DNA of 64,000 nucleotides from an uncultured Bdellovibrionales bacterium (GCA_903833275.1 CAILEP010000030.1:21846-85845); one strand, 5' to 3'. Counted from the first letter of the stretch, positions 26,565-36,353 are shown. Made by a program: numbers and translations. The notes: generated by a model from the letters alone, not told the origin.

Positions 26565-27457
26565 AAAGATCGCTCGCTTTGCTCACGTTAGTAATGGGGG
26601 CCATGGCCCATGGCGGTGCCACTGAGCCAACGGCCAAGAGTGGTGAGACCCAGGCGGCGGCTGCATGTGTAGAATGCACGAGCGCGGCCATGCCTATGAA
26701 CGTATCAACGATCGTCAATTTGAAAAATATGTTCGACACAACGGTCGCGGTTGATAAATGCCAAGACAAAAAGACCTGCGAAACCATGATTGCGTTCACC
26801 CATGATCTAACGAAAGATTACCCGTATTGTGCTGATTACTTCATCGATGCCAATGGCAAGCCGGGCAAGCTGCTTCGTTTTGTCATTGACCAAATAGTGG
26901 ACGACGTTCAAAAGAACGCGACGCCAGGTCACTCCGAATTATCAACATCGGTTTATGTACAAGATTATCCTGATCTCGATGCCGCCTGCCCAGGTTATAA
27001 AAATATGCAGGGCGTGCAGCGCGTGGTTTTTTGGGGCTGGCTTTTTGAGATTCTTGGCTTCTTAGAATCGTCTTGCGACGCCTCTAAATTAAATAATGCG
27101 GCAGAAGTCCCGAACCCTCCAGCCACAGGGCTTTACCAGCTTGAGCCGACCCCAAGTTTGCGATCGTGGCGCGGCCGCCATTGTGGCGTCAGTGCGGAAG
27201 AAATTCGAAAACCCCAAGCCAATACGGCCTGCGCAATTGACGTGATGACCGGTCTTCTAAAAAGGAATAAACACGTTTTTGGTGCGAATGACGAAAAAGG
27301 GAGGCGGGTGGCTTCGAGTTATTGGGAGTCTCTCAACCCATTGCCTAAGAAAAAAGAAAACAATCAGGTCGATAAGAAGGCGCGAATGATGCCCCATAAT
27401 CGAATGATTCGGTACCTTCAGCGCTTTCCGCTATGTGCGACTGAGCACGCAAGCTAA
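26561..27457 (+). CDS. Exported Cys-rich protein of unknown function
   Basis: This 298-residue protein has a signal peptide (cleavage near AMAHG, residue 17) and about twelve Cys in the mature part, including ACVEC, CQDKKTC and several near the C-terminus (RHCGVS, TACAID, PLCATE), pointing to a disulfide-stabilised periplasmic or secreted protein. No catalytic motif is recognised. The start codon overlaps the upstream stop as ATGA. The C-terminal third is basic. It probably works together with the small protein before it. Confidence 0.6.
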   Translation: MKRSLALLTLVMGAMAHGGATEPTAKSGETQAAAACVECTSAAMPMNVSTIVNLKNMFDTTVAVDKCQDKKTCETMIAFTHDLTKDYPYCADYFIDANGKPGKLLRFVIDQIVDDVQKNATPGHSELSTSVYVQDYPDLDAACPGYKNMQGVQRVVFWGWLFEILGFLESSCDASKLNNAAEVPNPPATGLYQLEPTPSLRSWRGRHCGVSAEEIRKPQANTACAIDVMTGLLKRNKHVFGANDEKGRRVASSYWESLNPLPKKKENNQVDKKARMMPHNRMIRYLQRFPLCATEHAS

Positions 27458-27609
27458 ATCTAAAAAAAAATCAATGGCGGCCCGATGCGCAATCAGCTGT
27501 TGGAATGACAACCATCATATTTTTTAATCAATTAAGGGGCATAGCCCACGTATCGCTTCAGATATGAGTCTTCGTGTTTAAAAATATGAACAATCCCCTT
27601 GAAGTTGAT

Positions 27610-27625
27610 AAGAACTCTTGTTCTT
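27610..27625. promoter_or_regulatory. Inverted repeat upstream of nrdJ
   Basis: AAGAAC and GTTCTT form a 6-bp perfect dyad with four bases between them, 37 bases before the nrdJ start. It could be an operator or a weak RNA hairpin in the leader; it does not look like an NrdR box. Confidence 0.3.
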
Positions 27626-27662
27626 CTTGAGCTGAATTTACCTAGATCTGCCGGAGGAATAA

Positions 27663-30251
27663 GTGGAGTTAGATACAGGGCATGCGTCGCCCCAAGTTAT
27701 GAATACGAAATCTGAAGTTAAACCCAAAGAAATGAAAATCACAAAGCGCCACACAAAGTTTACCGATGCCTTTTCGCAAGAGGTTTTCGAGCAAACGTAT
27801 AGGTACGAAGGTGAAGCGGATATTAACGATCGACATATGGCGATCGCGGTTGATCTAGCGTCTGTTGAGGCCCCCGAATTGCGTGAACTATGGACTAATA
27901 AATTTCTCGATCTTCTCGAAGACTTTAAGTTTGTGCCAGGTGGTCGAATCACCTCGAATGCGGGCACAGGGCTTCAGGGCACGACGTACATTAATTGCTT
28001 CGTCAGCGGCTTTCGCGGTGAAAATCAAGACTCCATGGAAGGCATCATGGATGAACTTAAGCGCCAGGCGCTTATTTTAAAATCTGAAGGCGGTTACGGT
28101 TTCTGTGCCGATGTGCTGCGGCCTCGTGGGGCCTTTGTTGAAGGGATCGGTGGTGATTCGCCTGGGGCCGTAAAGCTTCTCGAAATGTGGGATACTCAGA
28201 GTGCAGTCATCACTGCCGGCAGTGGCCATAAAAAAGAAGGCAATCGCGGTAAGACAAAAATTAGAAAGGGCGCCCAGATGGTGACCCTCTCTGTTTTTCA
28301 CCCTGATATTGAAGAATTCATTACGGCCAAACAAACACCTGGCCGCCTGACTAAATTTAATATGTCAGTCTTGGTTTCTGATGATTTCATGAATGCGGTT
28401 GAGCTCAATCAACCTTGGAATTTAGAATTCCCTAATTACGAATTAGTTAAAGCCGAATACAAAAAATATTGGGACGGCGATATCAAAGCCTGGAAGGCCC
28501 GTGGCCTGCCTGTTCGTATTTATAAAAAATATGACAATGCCAACCAGCTCTGGGATCTCATTATGAAATCCACATACAACCGAAATGAGCCGGGTATATT
28601 ATTTTACGACACGATCAATCGTCTTAATAATCTCTATTACGCCGAACACATCAACGCGACGAACCCCTGCGGTGAACAGGTTTTGCCTGTCGGCGGTTGC
28701 TGCTTGCTGGGTTCGATGAATCTCACGCAATTTGTGGACGCCAGAAAAGGCGAATGGGATTACCCAAAACTCAAAGAGGCCATCACGACGGCTGTTCGCT
28801 TTATGGACAACGTAAACGACAAGACTCGAGTGCCGCTGCCAGAGCAAGAAGATAATCTGCAAAGTAAAAGAAGAATTGGTCTTGGAGTTCTGGGCTACGG
28901 CTCAGCGCTGATGATGTTGAAAGTGAAATACGGTTCGCCCGAAGCCATTGCGCTCACCGAGAAGTTAGGCGAATTTATGAAAAATGAAGCCTACAAAGCC
29001 TCGGCTCTTTTGGCTCAAGAAAAGGGTGCCTTTTCGTTATTTGACGCTGATAAATATTTGAAGGGCCAGTTTGTTCAGGGTTTGAAAACCGAAACTCTTG
29101 AGTTGATTCGAAAACATGGCATTAGAAATAGCCACCTGCTCTCAATTCAGCCAACCGGCAACAGCTCGGTTTTGGCAAATAACGTTTCTGGTGGCCTTGA
29201 ACCGCTCTTTATGGCGGATTATATTCGCACTTCGATGCAGCCCTTTCCCCCAGCGGGCCTTGGCGTGCCAAAGGACATTAATTGGGAAGCTAAGACATTT
29301 TCGCTCAGCGAACCAGGCGTCAGTTGGGAATGGGCAAAAGAGGGCGACGAAAATATTCTGGTGACTAAGTTCAATAACGAAATTTGGAAGTTCGATTCAA
29401 ATCGCGGTCTGTTGAAAGAGTCGCGGGTGCGCGATTATGCCGTTCGTTACCATGAAGAAAATGGCGATTGGGATTCTAGCGCCGCTTGGGGCGCAACGAC
29501 GTTTAATTTGAATATTGATGATCATGTGAAAACCATGGCCGTATTTTCGCGGCATATAGATTCGGCAATGTCGAAGACCGTGAATATCCCCAAAGATTAC
29601 CCATACGAAGATTTTAAACGATTGTATTTGGAGGTTTATAAGACCGGGACGATCAAGGGCTGCACTTCTTATCGCGAAGGCACAATGACTTCGGTTCTTT
29701 CGGCTGACAGCACGGCCGGTAAATCAGAAAAGGGCGTTCGGCGCACCAAGGCCACTCCGCGGCCAGATCGTTTAGATTGCGACATTCATCACCTGACAAC
29801 TTCGGGCGAAAAATGGGTTGTGATCGTGGGTTTGATGGACAACGACCCTTACGAAGTTTTTGCCATGAAGCAGAGTCGATTATTTTTGCCGCCCAATGTT
29901 CGCGTTGGCAAATTGGTGAAGGTTAGATCGGGAGTTTACAATCTTGAAACTGAAGACGGCTGGGTTCTCGGCGACATCAGCACGCTGTTCGAGTCGAACG
30001 AGCAAGAGGCGTTGACTCGAATGATTTCGACCGCACTTCGACATGGTGCTGATATTGAATTTATTGTTTCGCAATTGGCAAAGAGCGAAGGTGTGATCAC
30101 CTCGTTTTCAAAAGCCATCGCGCGCACTCTGAAAAAATACGTGCCCGAGGGTTCGGTGTTAAAAAAATGCACCGCCTGCCAAAGTGGCAATGTTAAGTTG
30201 CAAGAGGGCTGCTACGTTTGTCTTGATTGCGGCAGCAGTAAGTGCGAGTAA
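27663..30251 (+). CDS. nrdJ: Class II (adenosylcobalamin-dependent) ribonucleotide reductase
   Basis: This 862-residue enzyme reduces ribonucleotides to deoxyribonucleotides with a radical generated from coenzyme B12, with or without oxygen. Diagnostic parts are FVPGGRITSNAGTG, NCFV near residue 117, the active-site loop NPCGEQVLPVGGCC, PTGNSSVLANNVSGG, and a C-terminal tail with four CxxC-type cysteines (KKCTACQ, GCYVCLDCG) that binds zinc or relays electrons. GTG is the start, with GGAGGAATAA directly upstream. No class I genes are present, so this may be the cell's main reductase. I see no cobalamin riboswitch in the 205-base leader. Confidence 0.93.
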   Translation: MELDTGHASPQVMNTKSEVKPKEMKITKRHTKFTDAFSQEVFEQTYRYEGEADINDRHMAIAVDLASVEAPELRELWTNKFLDLLEDFKFVPGGRITSNAGTGLQGTTYINCFVSGFRGENQDSMEGIMDELKRQALILKSEGGYGFCADVLRPRGAFVEGIGGDSPGAVKLLEMWDTQSAVITAGSGHKKEGNRGKTKIRKGAQMVTLSVFHPDIEEFITAKQTPGRLTKFNMSVLVSDDFMNAVELNQPWNLEFPNYELVKAEYKKYWDGDIKAWKARGLPVRIYKKYDNANQLWDLIMKSTYNRNEPGILFYDTINRLNNLYYAEHINATNPCGEQVLPVGGCCLLGSMNLTQFVDARKGEWDYPKLKEAITTAVRFMDNVNDKTRVPLPEQEDNLQSKRRIGLGVLGYGSALMMLKVKYGSPEAIALTEKLGEFMKNEAYKASALLAQEKGAFSLFDADKYLKGQFVQGLKTETLELIRKHGIRNSHLLSIQPTGNSSVLANNVSGGLEPLFMADYIRTSMQPFPPAGLGVPKDINWEAKTFSLSEPGVSWEWAKEGDENILVTKFNNEIWKFDSNRGLLKESRVRDYAVRYHEENGDWDSSAAWGATTFNLNIDDHVKTMAVFSRHIDSAMSKTVNIPKDYPYEDFKRLYLEVYKTGTIKGCTSYREGTMTSVLSADSTAGKSEKGVRRTKATPRPDRLDCDIHHLTTSGEKWVVIVGLMDNDPYEVFAMKQSRLFLPPNVRVGKLVKVRSGVYNLETEDGWVLGDISTLFESNEQEALTRMISTALRHGADIEFIVSQLAKSEGVITSFSKAIARTLKKYVPEGSVLKKCTACQSGNVKLQEGCYVCLDCGSSKCE

Positions 30252-30913
30252 GCGAACAGCAGAACTCTGGGTCAAAAGACTCGTTAGCATTAAAACCTTT
30301 GCTTAGGGGGCACATCCATCAGGCGGCATTTTTTGTCGCCCTCGGTGCTTGCCCATTATTGATCGCCAAAAGTTCGAGTTCTCAAGCTTTTTTCGCGAGC
30401 CTTATTTATTCGATTTGTCTTATGTTGATGTTTGGGGTCAGCGCTCTCTACCATCGACCGCATTGGCAGCCGAAAGCGCGAGCTTTGATGAAGCGCTTTG
30501 ATCACTGCGCAATCTTCTTCTCAATTTCGGGGGCGTTTACCCCGATTTGTCTTTTCGGCCTGAGTGCAGAGAAGGGTCATTATCTTCTGGGTTTGGTCTG
30601 GGCCGCCGCTTTTCTGGGGGTTTTTCAATCGGTTTTTTGGCTGAGTGCCCCGAAATGGGTGACGGCCATTTTCTATGTTGCCCTTGGCTGGTTGGCACTG
30701 CCTTATTTAAGCGAACTCAAAGAATCTTTAGGGATTGCAAATTTACTTATGATCCTCGCGGGGGGAGTGGCCTACACGGCGGGCGCCATATTTTACGCAT
30801 TGAAGTGGCCCAAGCTGAGTTTGAATGTATTTGGTTATCACGAGCTCTTTCATTCGCTCACAATCATTGGGGCGCTTTTTCATTTTATCGTTATTTATCA
30901 GCTTATCCGCTAA
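30242..30913 (+). CDS. Hemolysin III/PAQR-family membrane protein
   Basis: This 223-residue integral membrane protein has seven hydrophobic segments and the family metal-site motifs: SALYHRPHW with its Ser and His at about 70, FDHCAIFFSISGAFTP, and the terminal GYHELFHSLTIIGALFHF whose His pair completes a zinc site. Despite the name, hemolytic activity is unproven for most members; PAQR relatives act in membrane homeostasis. The GTG start overlaps the end of nrdJ by ten bases, suggesting coupling. Confidence 0.85.
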   Translation: MRVSEQQNSGSKDSLALKPLLRGHIHQAAFFVALGACPLLIAKSSSSQAFFASLIYSICLMLMFGVSALYHRPHWQPKARALMKRFDHCAIFFSISGAFTPICLFGLSAEKGHYLLGLVWAAAFLGVFQSVFWLSAPKWVTAIFYVALGWLALPYLSELKESLGIANLLMILAGGVAYTAGAIFYALKWPKLSLNVFGYHELFHSLTIIGALFHFIVIYQLIR

Positions 30914-30915
30914 CT

Positions 30916-31200
30916 TTAGAGCGACGAACCAGTTTCTCGGCGGGCGCTGTTGAAGCGCTTTAAATCACGACTCGTTAGCAAGCTGACAGACTCTGTCGCT
31001 TGATCAAAAACAATCTTGATGTCACCTTTTACGATCTGCCGCCGAATTTGCTCTGCTTTTTTCTCGTACGACACTTCGACCATTCCGTAGTCGGTGCCTT
31101 CGCGCAGTATAAAATTTTCGATAATCCCCGCAATTGCTTGCTCAGAGAGATGGTCGATTGATATTTCAATAGGGATTTCGGTCAATTTGTTGTCAGACAT
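30916..31200 (-). CDS. yheU: YheU family (UPF0270) protein
   Basis: This 94-residue cytoplasmic protein matches the small YheU family, with the core IIENFILREGTDYGMVEVSYEKK, where E. coli has a closely similar FVLREGTDYG segment. It has about 15 extra residues at the N-terminus and a basic tail. The function is unknown. It is convergent with the hemolysin III gene, separated by two bases, and divergent from hflX. Confidence 0.8.
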   Translation of the reverse strand: MSDNKLTEIPIEISIDHLSEQAIAGIIENFILREGTDYGMVEVSYEKKAEQIRRQIVKGDIKIVFDQATESVSLLTSRDLKRFNSARRETGSSL

Positions 31201-31258
31201 CTACCCGAATCATACGAAAAGATGTCTTTCGTTGCAAATGAATGAGAAAATGGGGCGC

Positions 31259-32695
31259 ATGTCTATAGAAACAAAAATTAAGAACGCGGTGCTCGTCGGT
31301 CTGCAATTGCCCAAGATGAGCACGCAAGAATTGGACGGCTCGTTACAAGAGCTGACTCGCTTAGTGACCACCTTGGGTTACAACGTCGTCGGCCAATTGA
31401 CCCAGAAACGCAGCACTTACCGTGCCGCCGCGGTTCTTGGCGAAGGTAAATTAAAAGAGCTTGCGGAGTGGACTGGTGGGACAGGCAAAATCGCCTCGAT
31501 GGTTGATCGTAAAATCACCAAAGCGGAGGCTAAACGTATAGAAGAAGCCGGAGCCGACGAAGACGCTGGGGCAGAGGACGCTGATGCTGACGAAGAGAAC
31601 TTCGAAGCTGAAGACGAGGCTGTGGCTGAGGCGGGTGCTCTTACTGAAGACCAAAAGGGCTCAGCCCAGATTGTAATCGTTGATTCAGATTTATCGCCCT
31701 CGCAATTGCGCAATCTCGAAAGCGCTACGGGCGTTACGGTTCTTGACCGAACTGGCGTAATTATCGAAATTTTCAGCCGTCACGCGCGAACAAGAGCGGC
31801 GCGCCTTCAGGTCGAAATCGCCAAACTGACTTACGTCGCCCCTCGCCTAAGAGAAACTGGGGCCAGTGAAGACCGGCAAGGTGGTGGCGGTAAAGGTGCG
31901 GGCGAAAGTAGCCTTGAACTCGATAAGCGAAAAATTCGTGATCGAATTAAAGAACTAAAAACTGAGTTGGCCTCGATTGGCAATGAGCATCAGATTCGCC
32001 GGGCGCGCCGAGAGCAAGAAAACTGCGTGGCGCTTGTCGGTTACACAAATGCCGGCAAGTCTTCACTAATGCGCGCCATGACGGGTAGCGAAGTGCTGGT
32101 GGCCGACAAATTATTTGCCACCCTTGATACGACGATTCGGCCGCTTTACCCCGAGTCTCGGCCAAAAGTTCTGGTATCTGACACCGTCGGTTTTATTAAA
32201 AAACTACCCCACGATTTGGTGGCCTCTTTTAAATCAACGTTGGATGAGGCGTTGCATGCGTCACTTTTACTTTTTGTTGTTGATGCCGCAGACCCGTCGT
32301 TTCGATCGCAGCTTGAAGTAACTCAAAGTGTTTTGGCTGAGGTCGGCGCGAAAGATATCCCGAGTCTTCTTGTTTTGAATAAACGCGATCGCTTGAGCGA
32401 AGCCGAGCAAACTGAGATCAAGAATGAGTTTAGCGACAAGAGGTTTAGCGACACCGTTATGATTTCGACCCGAAATAAAGATGACCTTAAGTTATTGCGT
32501 GACAAGATCATGAGTTATTTTGAGAGCCATATGGTGGATGAAGATTTATTTGTACCTTATTCGGCCAAAGGGGTTATTGGCGAAATTAGAGCAAGAATGC
32601 GCGTGCTGGGTGAGACTTACGACGAAAAAGGCGTAACACTTAAGGTGCGCGGCGCACCCGAAGCATTGGCCCATGTCAAAAAACATTTGAGTTAA
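31259..32695 (+). CDS. hflX: HflX GTPase with acidic insertion
   Basis: This 478-residue ribosome-associated GTPase splits or rescues stalled ribosomes under stress. The N-terminal HflX domain includes LSPSQLRNLE and LDRTGVIIEIFSRHA. A coiled coil (about 222-250) leads to the G domain with G1 GYTNAGKSSL at 261-270, G3 DTVGF at 308-312 and G4 NKRD. A stretch of about 38 residues rich in Ala, Glu and Asp (95-132) interrupts the N-terminal domain and is not part of the usual family. I took the third of three close ATGs because GGGGC lies just before it; 31238 and 31250 are alternatives. Confidence 0.88.
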   Translation: MSIETKIKNAVLVGLQLPKMSTQELDGSLQELTRLVTTLGYNVVGQLTQKRSTYRAAAVLGEGKLKELAEWTGGTGKIASMVDRKITKAEAKRIEEAGADEDAGAEDADADEENFEAEDEAVAEAGALTEDQKGSAQIVIVDSDLSPSQLRNLESATGVTVLDRTGVIIEIFSRHARTRAARLQVEIAKLTYVAPRLRETGASEDRQGGGGKGAGESSLELDKRKIRDRIKELKTELASIGNEHQIRRARREQENCVALVGYTNAGKSSLMRAMTGSEVLVADKLFATLDTTIRPLYPESRPKVLVSDTVGFIKKLPHDLVASFKSTLDEALHASLLLFVVDAADPSFRSQLEVTQSVLAEVGAKDIPSLLVLNKRDRLSEAEQTEIKNEFSDKRFSDTVMISTRNKDDLKLLRDKIMSYFESHMVDEDLFVPYSAKGVIGEIRARMRVLGETYDEKGVTLKVRGAPEALAHVKKHLS

Positions 32696-34680
32696 AGCCA
32701 GCTACTAATAAGCCCTGAAATTAAATAAAAGAAACCGTATTTTCCGTTTTTAGCGCCCGAGCCATAAATAGATTCGGGGCCAACGTTTCTATCGGCATCA
32801 TACTCTTGAGAATCGCTATTCATCATTTTCAAAACTGTTGTTTCGACCAGGTTTGCAAATTCGGCTGAATCAACCAAAAGTCCAAATTCTGAATTGAATC
32901 TTTCGCTCAAACTATCCAGATTATAGCCACTGACTATTACTTTCTGTGCGTCGAAAACAAATATTTTTGCGTGAAGATTGCTTGCGCCCTTGTAGGCGTA
33001 GATTTTTAAATTTGGGATTTGCTTCATGAGTTTCTTCCACTCGTGCATAAAAACAGCTTGAGTAACTGCGTTATCTGAGGTGCCAGGGCTTGCGGTGCTT
33101 AAATAAATTTGTGCACCACCCTGGGCCGCTTCGATAAGTGCAGCTTTGAGTCGTTTAGTTAATGTGACGTATGGATTTTGAATGACGATTCTTTTTGAGC
33201 TTCGAATAAGCGCAAAAAGAGTCTCGCTGAAATTATTTTGATCTAAAAGCATAGAGGTTTTGTCTAGGCATTTCACGTTGAAATATTCGTCTGACGTTTT
33301 GGGGTCAAACTGACGGTAGCCAACCAAACTTTTGAATTTTTCGACTTCAGGGTGAGTGGCCAGCGTTTCTGCGCTGAGCACCTCGTTGTTCATACGGTCT
33401 TCGATCGCGACTAGCGAGCTATTGCAGGCAGCCGTGGTCTCAATAACTTCTGGAGCTGAACTCGAGTAAACCCGAAAAGAATGTTCGCTGTAGAACTCAG
33501 AATTGAAGGCCGAAATGGCCGCGATGAAGGGCTCTTTGAATTCAGCATAAATATCGGCGTCACGATAAGTCTTTTTGTTGAACTCGTTGGCCCTTAAAAA
33601 GTATCGACCACTCATATTGCGGCCGCCAGTAATGAGCTTGGTGTCGTCAACGAGCAGTACCTTGTCGTGATTGGCGGCGACGAAGGCATTGATTGGGCCT
33701 GCGGAGAAAAATTTAAATAGATTGCGTACACCGAGCAACAACGGGTTGTATGAGACCGTTTCGGCTCCTGCCGCACTGAGGGTTCGCATTAGGCGACCGC
33801 GTGAGGTGGTAAACGACCCGCGCCCGTCGAGCATAACCTTAACGTGAACCCCTCGTTTCATAGCTTCGAGTAAGAGGGCGACAAAACTTTGGCCAAATAT
33901 ATCGTCAGCTAAAGTGAAATATTCGACATCAATTGATTTCTTCGCACTTTTGACTAATTGGTAGCGCATATACCAGGCTTCGTTACCGGCGCGCAAAAAC
34001 TTGAGTTTTGCGAACGTCGGATACATTTCGGCAGACGTGCGGCCAAGATCGGCTGGTGAAAGAGTGTTCGAAAAATATTCGGTGCCATCAAAGAAGTTGT
34101 CGCGAAGAAGTATGTAAACATCAGGGTGGCGGGTGACGAGGGCCGGGTCAGTCATGAAGGCCAGAGAGGTCGTGGCCCAAAAATTTAGCAACGAATTTTG
34201 AGCGGTGTCGTTTATGTCGACGTTCATCGTGAGAGGGGTCAGGTAATAGTGATTGGCGTAGACCAGTTTTTTGATTTTTGTTTTATTTAGATTATTGTCT
34301 GGCTTTTCAAGCCATAGCTGAACCGCCACGCGGTAGAGGCTTCTCAAAAGTTCGTTTTCAGCCACTTCTTGAATTGTAAAGGTGGCGGAGACCTTATCGA
34401 TTTGGTTAATGCATGATCTAGAGATATCTATGTACTGCTCGGTCACTTTAACAATTGGGTCAGATGAATTTGTTTTGGCGTAATAACGGGCGCAACCCGT
34501 GACATTCGGTTTCAATCTAACGGTGATAGAGTGATCATTCTCTCGCCAGGTTTCGGCAATTTTTGGCGGCAAAATAGCTTCAAATCGGCTGAAAGCGGTC
34601 TCGATAGGGTTATGGTAACTAGATTCGGCCTGCGCTAGGCTTGAACTTATTAGAATTATTAAGAAAAATGCCCTTATCAT
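32692..34680 (-). CDS. Exported phospholipase D-like protein
   Basis: This 662-residue protein has a signal peptide (cleavage near AQA, residue 18) and two HKD motifs: H338-x-K340-x4-D345 in NHDKVLLVDD and H570-x-K572-x4-D577 in LHAKIFVFD, each followed by the expected GGRN and SGYN. Both half-sites are intact, so it is likely an active phosphodiesterase with phospholipid as the probable substrate. About 210 residues precede the first catalytic domain and match nothing I know. AGAGG stands before the ATG. It overlaps convergent hflX by four bases. Confidence 0.85.
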   Translation of the reverse strand: MIRAFFLIILISSSLAQAESSYHNPIETAFSRFEAILPPKIAETWRENDHSITVRLKPNVTGCARYYAKTNSSDPIVKVTEQYIDISRSCINQIDKVSATFTIQEVAENELLRSLYRVAVQLWLEKPDNNLNKTKIKKLVYANHYYLTPLTMNVDINDTAQNSLLNFWATTSLAFMTDPALVTRHPDVYILLRDNFFDGTEYFSNTLSPADLGRTSAEMYPTFAKLKFLRAGNEAWYMRYQLVKSAKKSIDVEYFTLADDIFGQSFVALLLEAMKRGVHVKVMLDGRGSFTTSRGRLMRTLSAAGAETVSYNPLLLGVRNLFKFFSAGPINAFVAANHDKVLLVDDTKLITGGRNMSGRYFLRANEFNKKTYRDADIYAEFKEPFIAAISAFNSEFYSEHSFRVYSSSAPEVIETTAACNSSLVAIEDRMNNEVLSAETLATHPEVEKFKSLVGYRQFDPKTSDEYFNVKCLDKTSMLLDQNNFSETLFALIRSSKRIVIQNPYVTLTKRLKAALIEAAQGGAQIYLSTASPGTSDNAVTQAVFMHEWKKLMKQIPNLKIYAYKGASNLHAKIFVFDAQKVIVSGYNLDSLSERFNSEFGLLVDSAEFANLVETTVLKMMNSDSQEYDADRNVGPESIYGSGAKNGKYGFFYLISGLISSWL

Positions 34681-34832
34681 GAAGCCGCCTCTATGTTTTA
34701 GACAATCGCCCAAAAAGGGCGCCTGGTGGCCCAAATAACGTGCCATTAGCCCACTTAGGTCGATTCAGGGTCCTACAATGCAATGAAGGGGCCAAGAATT
34801 GCCACAGGCATTTCGATTATGTACTTTTAGCT

Positions 34833-35135
34833 ATGTCTAGAAATACACGCCTCGTTTATTCAACTGATCCAAACGAAAAAGTTTATAATTTCAATTTCGT
34901 CGCCGTTTTGCGAATTGAAAAAGCCGGTCGCGGCGGCAAGACGGTTACAGTGATCGATCAGCTCACAAAATCTGAGCCGTTTTTAAAAGAATTAACGAAA
35001 GAGTTAAAAAGCAAGTGCGGCTCAGGCGGAACATATTTGATGGATCGCAAAGAGGGCGTCATTGAAATTCAAGGCGACAAGCGCGATATGATTCGCGAGA
35101 TTCTTACCAAAAAAGGCATTAAGACGAAGGGTTGA
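34833..35135 (+). CDS. yciH: SUI1/eIF1-like translation factor YciH
   Basis: This 100-residue protein is a single SUI1 domain. It shows VAVLRIEKAGRGGKTVTVIDQL, then KELKSKCGSGGTY and VIEIQGDKRDMIREIL, the features shared by bacterial YciH and eukaryotic eIF1. YciH has been linked to discrimination against non-canonical initiation and to stress-related translation control. The ATG at 34833 is chosen because upstream sequence in frame lacks conservation. Its C-terminal end overlaps the convergent methyltransferase gene. Confidence 0.87.
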   Translation: MSRNTRLVYSTDPNEKVYNFNFVAVLRIEKAGRGGKTVTVIDQLTKSEPFLKELTKELKSKCGSGGTYLMDRKEGVIEIQGDKRDMIREILTKKGIKTKG

Positions 35136-35781
35136 GACTTACGAGTGAGCGGGCCTTATTGGCTCGCTTAAGACTGAGTTCGACCCCGATCGCATTTAAA
35201 CCAAGATCATTTGCGACAGCGAGAACAGAGCCGTGACCGCAGAAGGGGTCAACTATGGTTCGGGTGTTGGTGTGGGCGATGATCATTCGGCAGGCAAGTA
35301 GGCAAGCCTTTGTGCCCATGCCGCGAGTCCAGGTGACTTCTCCGGCTTCGGGTAAAACATCGGCAAATGATTTCGAAATATCAGGGCGAATATCTTTAGA
35401 AAAACAAAGTAAGTGAGAATATGCCGGTCGCCCAAAGCCAACGGCGCCTGGGGCGGCTCGACATATTATTTTATGTGCGACCAGGGCGTGGCCGGTATTC
35501 TCGGCAGCTTTTTGGCAAAGGTACCCTTTATCAATCCAAACACCGTCTCGCTTTATATCGGTCTGAAAAAAAATCGTAAGTCCATCATCCGGGCAGTGCG
35601 AAAGAACGAGTGCCGCGGTATCCGTAAACCAAGTTTTGTATTCATCGAGAGTAAATTTCGAAAATTCAGAAATGTCTGGCATTGATGTGACAATCGAGCA
35701 GCCGGTCAATACACCTTGGCTTTTGAGCCAAGTCAGCGCATTTGCGTGGTGAATTGTGCGTTCTGTTTGCGGTGACGTCAT
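35119..35781 (-). CDS. SAM-dependent methyltransferase with DNA-methylase-like layout
   Basis: This 220-residue protein has the SAM-binding motif VDPFCGHGSVLAVA near the C-terminus (178-191) and TSMPDISEF near the N-terminus (32-40). The second corresponds in position to the catalytic DPPY/SPPY motif of amino-methyltransferases, in the order of the beta class. The catalytic tetrapeptide reads SMPD, so base methylation of DNA is doubtful; an RNA or other target is possible. No target recognition domain or restriction partner is present. A TTG at 35793 overlapping the OsmC stop is an alternative start. Confidence 0.65.
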   Translation of the reverse strand: MTSPQTERTIHHANALTWLKSQGVLTGCSIVTSMPDISEFSKFTLDEYKTWFTDTAALVLSHCPDDGLTIFFQTDIKRDGVWIDKGYLCQKAAENTGHALVAHKIICRAAPGAVGFGRPAYSHLLCFSKDIRPDISKSFADVLPEAGEVTWTRGMGTKACLLACRMIIAHTNTRTIVDPFCGHGSVLAVANDLGLNAIGVELSLKRANKARSLVSLNPSS

Positions 35782-35789
35782 TTCAACTT

Positions 35790-36194
35790 TCAAAAATATG
35801 AAAAAGTTATCGGTGCGCTAATGTCAGGGTGAAGACTTTTGTGAACAGGGCAATGGCGTGCGGTCTCTTCAAGTTTTCGGCGCTGGTCGGGGGTTAGGCT
35901 CGCGGGCAACTTTATTTTGACGGCCAGAGAGCCAATGCGGCGAGGCTTCACAATCATTTCCTTTTCGACCTCGGCAGAGGCGCCGACAATAGAAATGTTA
36001 TCGCGTTCAGCCACGATGGCCATAGTGGTCAAAATACAACTCGTCAGTGCAGCGCCGACAAGATCCGTCGGTGAAAAACGTTCACCTTTGCCGGCATTGT
36101 CTTTTGGGGCGTCAGTTTCGATTTTAGACCCTGAAGGTTCATGCATTAACTCGCAGTGCTTTTGGCCTTGATAAACTGCATTTGATTTAACCAT
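35790..36194 (-). CDS. OsmC family protein
   Basis: This 134-residue protein has the two conserved cysteines of OsmC/Ohr peroxidases: Cys53 in [10 protein letters not shown] and Cys115 in [10 protein letters not shown]. Members reduce organic hydroperoxides or, in the YhfA-like branch, have no defined substrate; the sequence is nearer the general OsmC branch than Ohr. GGAGG seven bases upstream fixes the start at 36194. The methyltransferase follows directly, so the pair is cotranscribed. It diverges from yjdM. Confidence 0.85.
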   Translation of the reverse strand: MVKSNAVYQGQKHCELMHEPSGSKIETDAPKDNAGKGERFSPTDLVGAALTSCILTTMAIVAERDNISIVGASAEVEKEMIVKPRRIGSLAVKIKLPASLTPDQRRKLEETARHCPVHKSLHPDISAPITFSYF

Positions 36195-36353
36195 TTTTAT
36201 GCCTCCGGCAAGCATTGCGTATTCGACGATAGTTTACGGCAAAACTCTAACACTGTTGCCGGGGGTGATCAAACCTTGTTAGCAAACTCTATGGCTGGGG
36301 TTAGACATGGGCAAGGGGCCGTGCTATTTCAAAGCTTCAATTGTGAGGTTACC

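Noticed and set aside
27458..27662. Cobalamin riboswitch before the B12-dependent reductase
   Set aside because: The B12 box and the multi-stem core are absent from the 205-base region.
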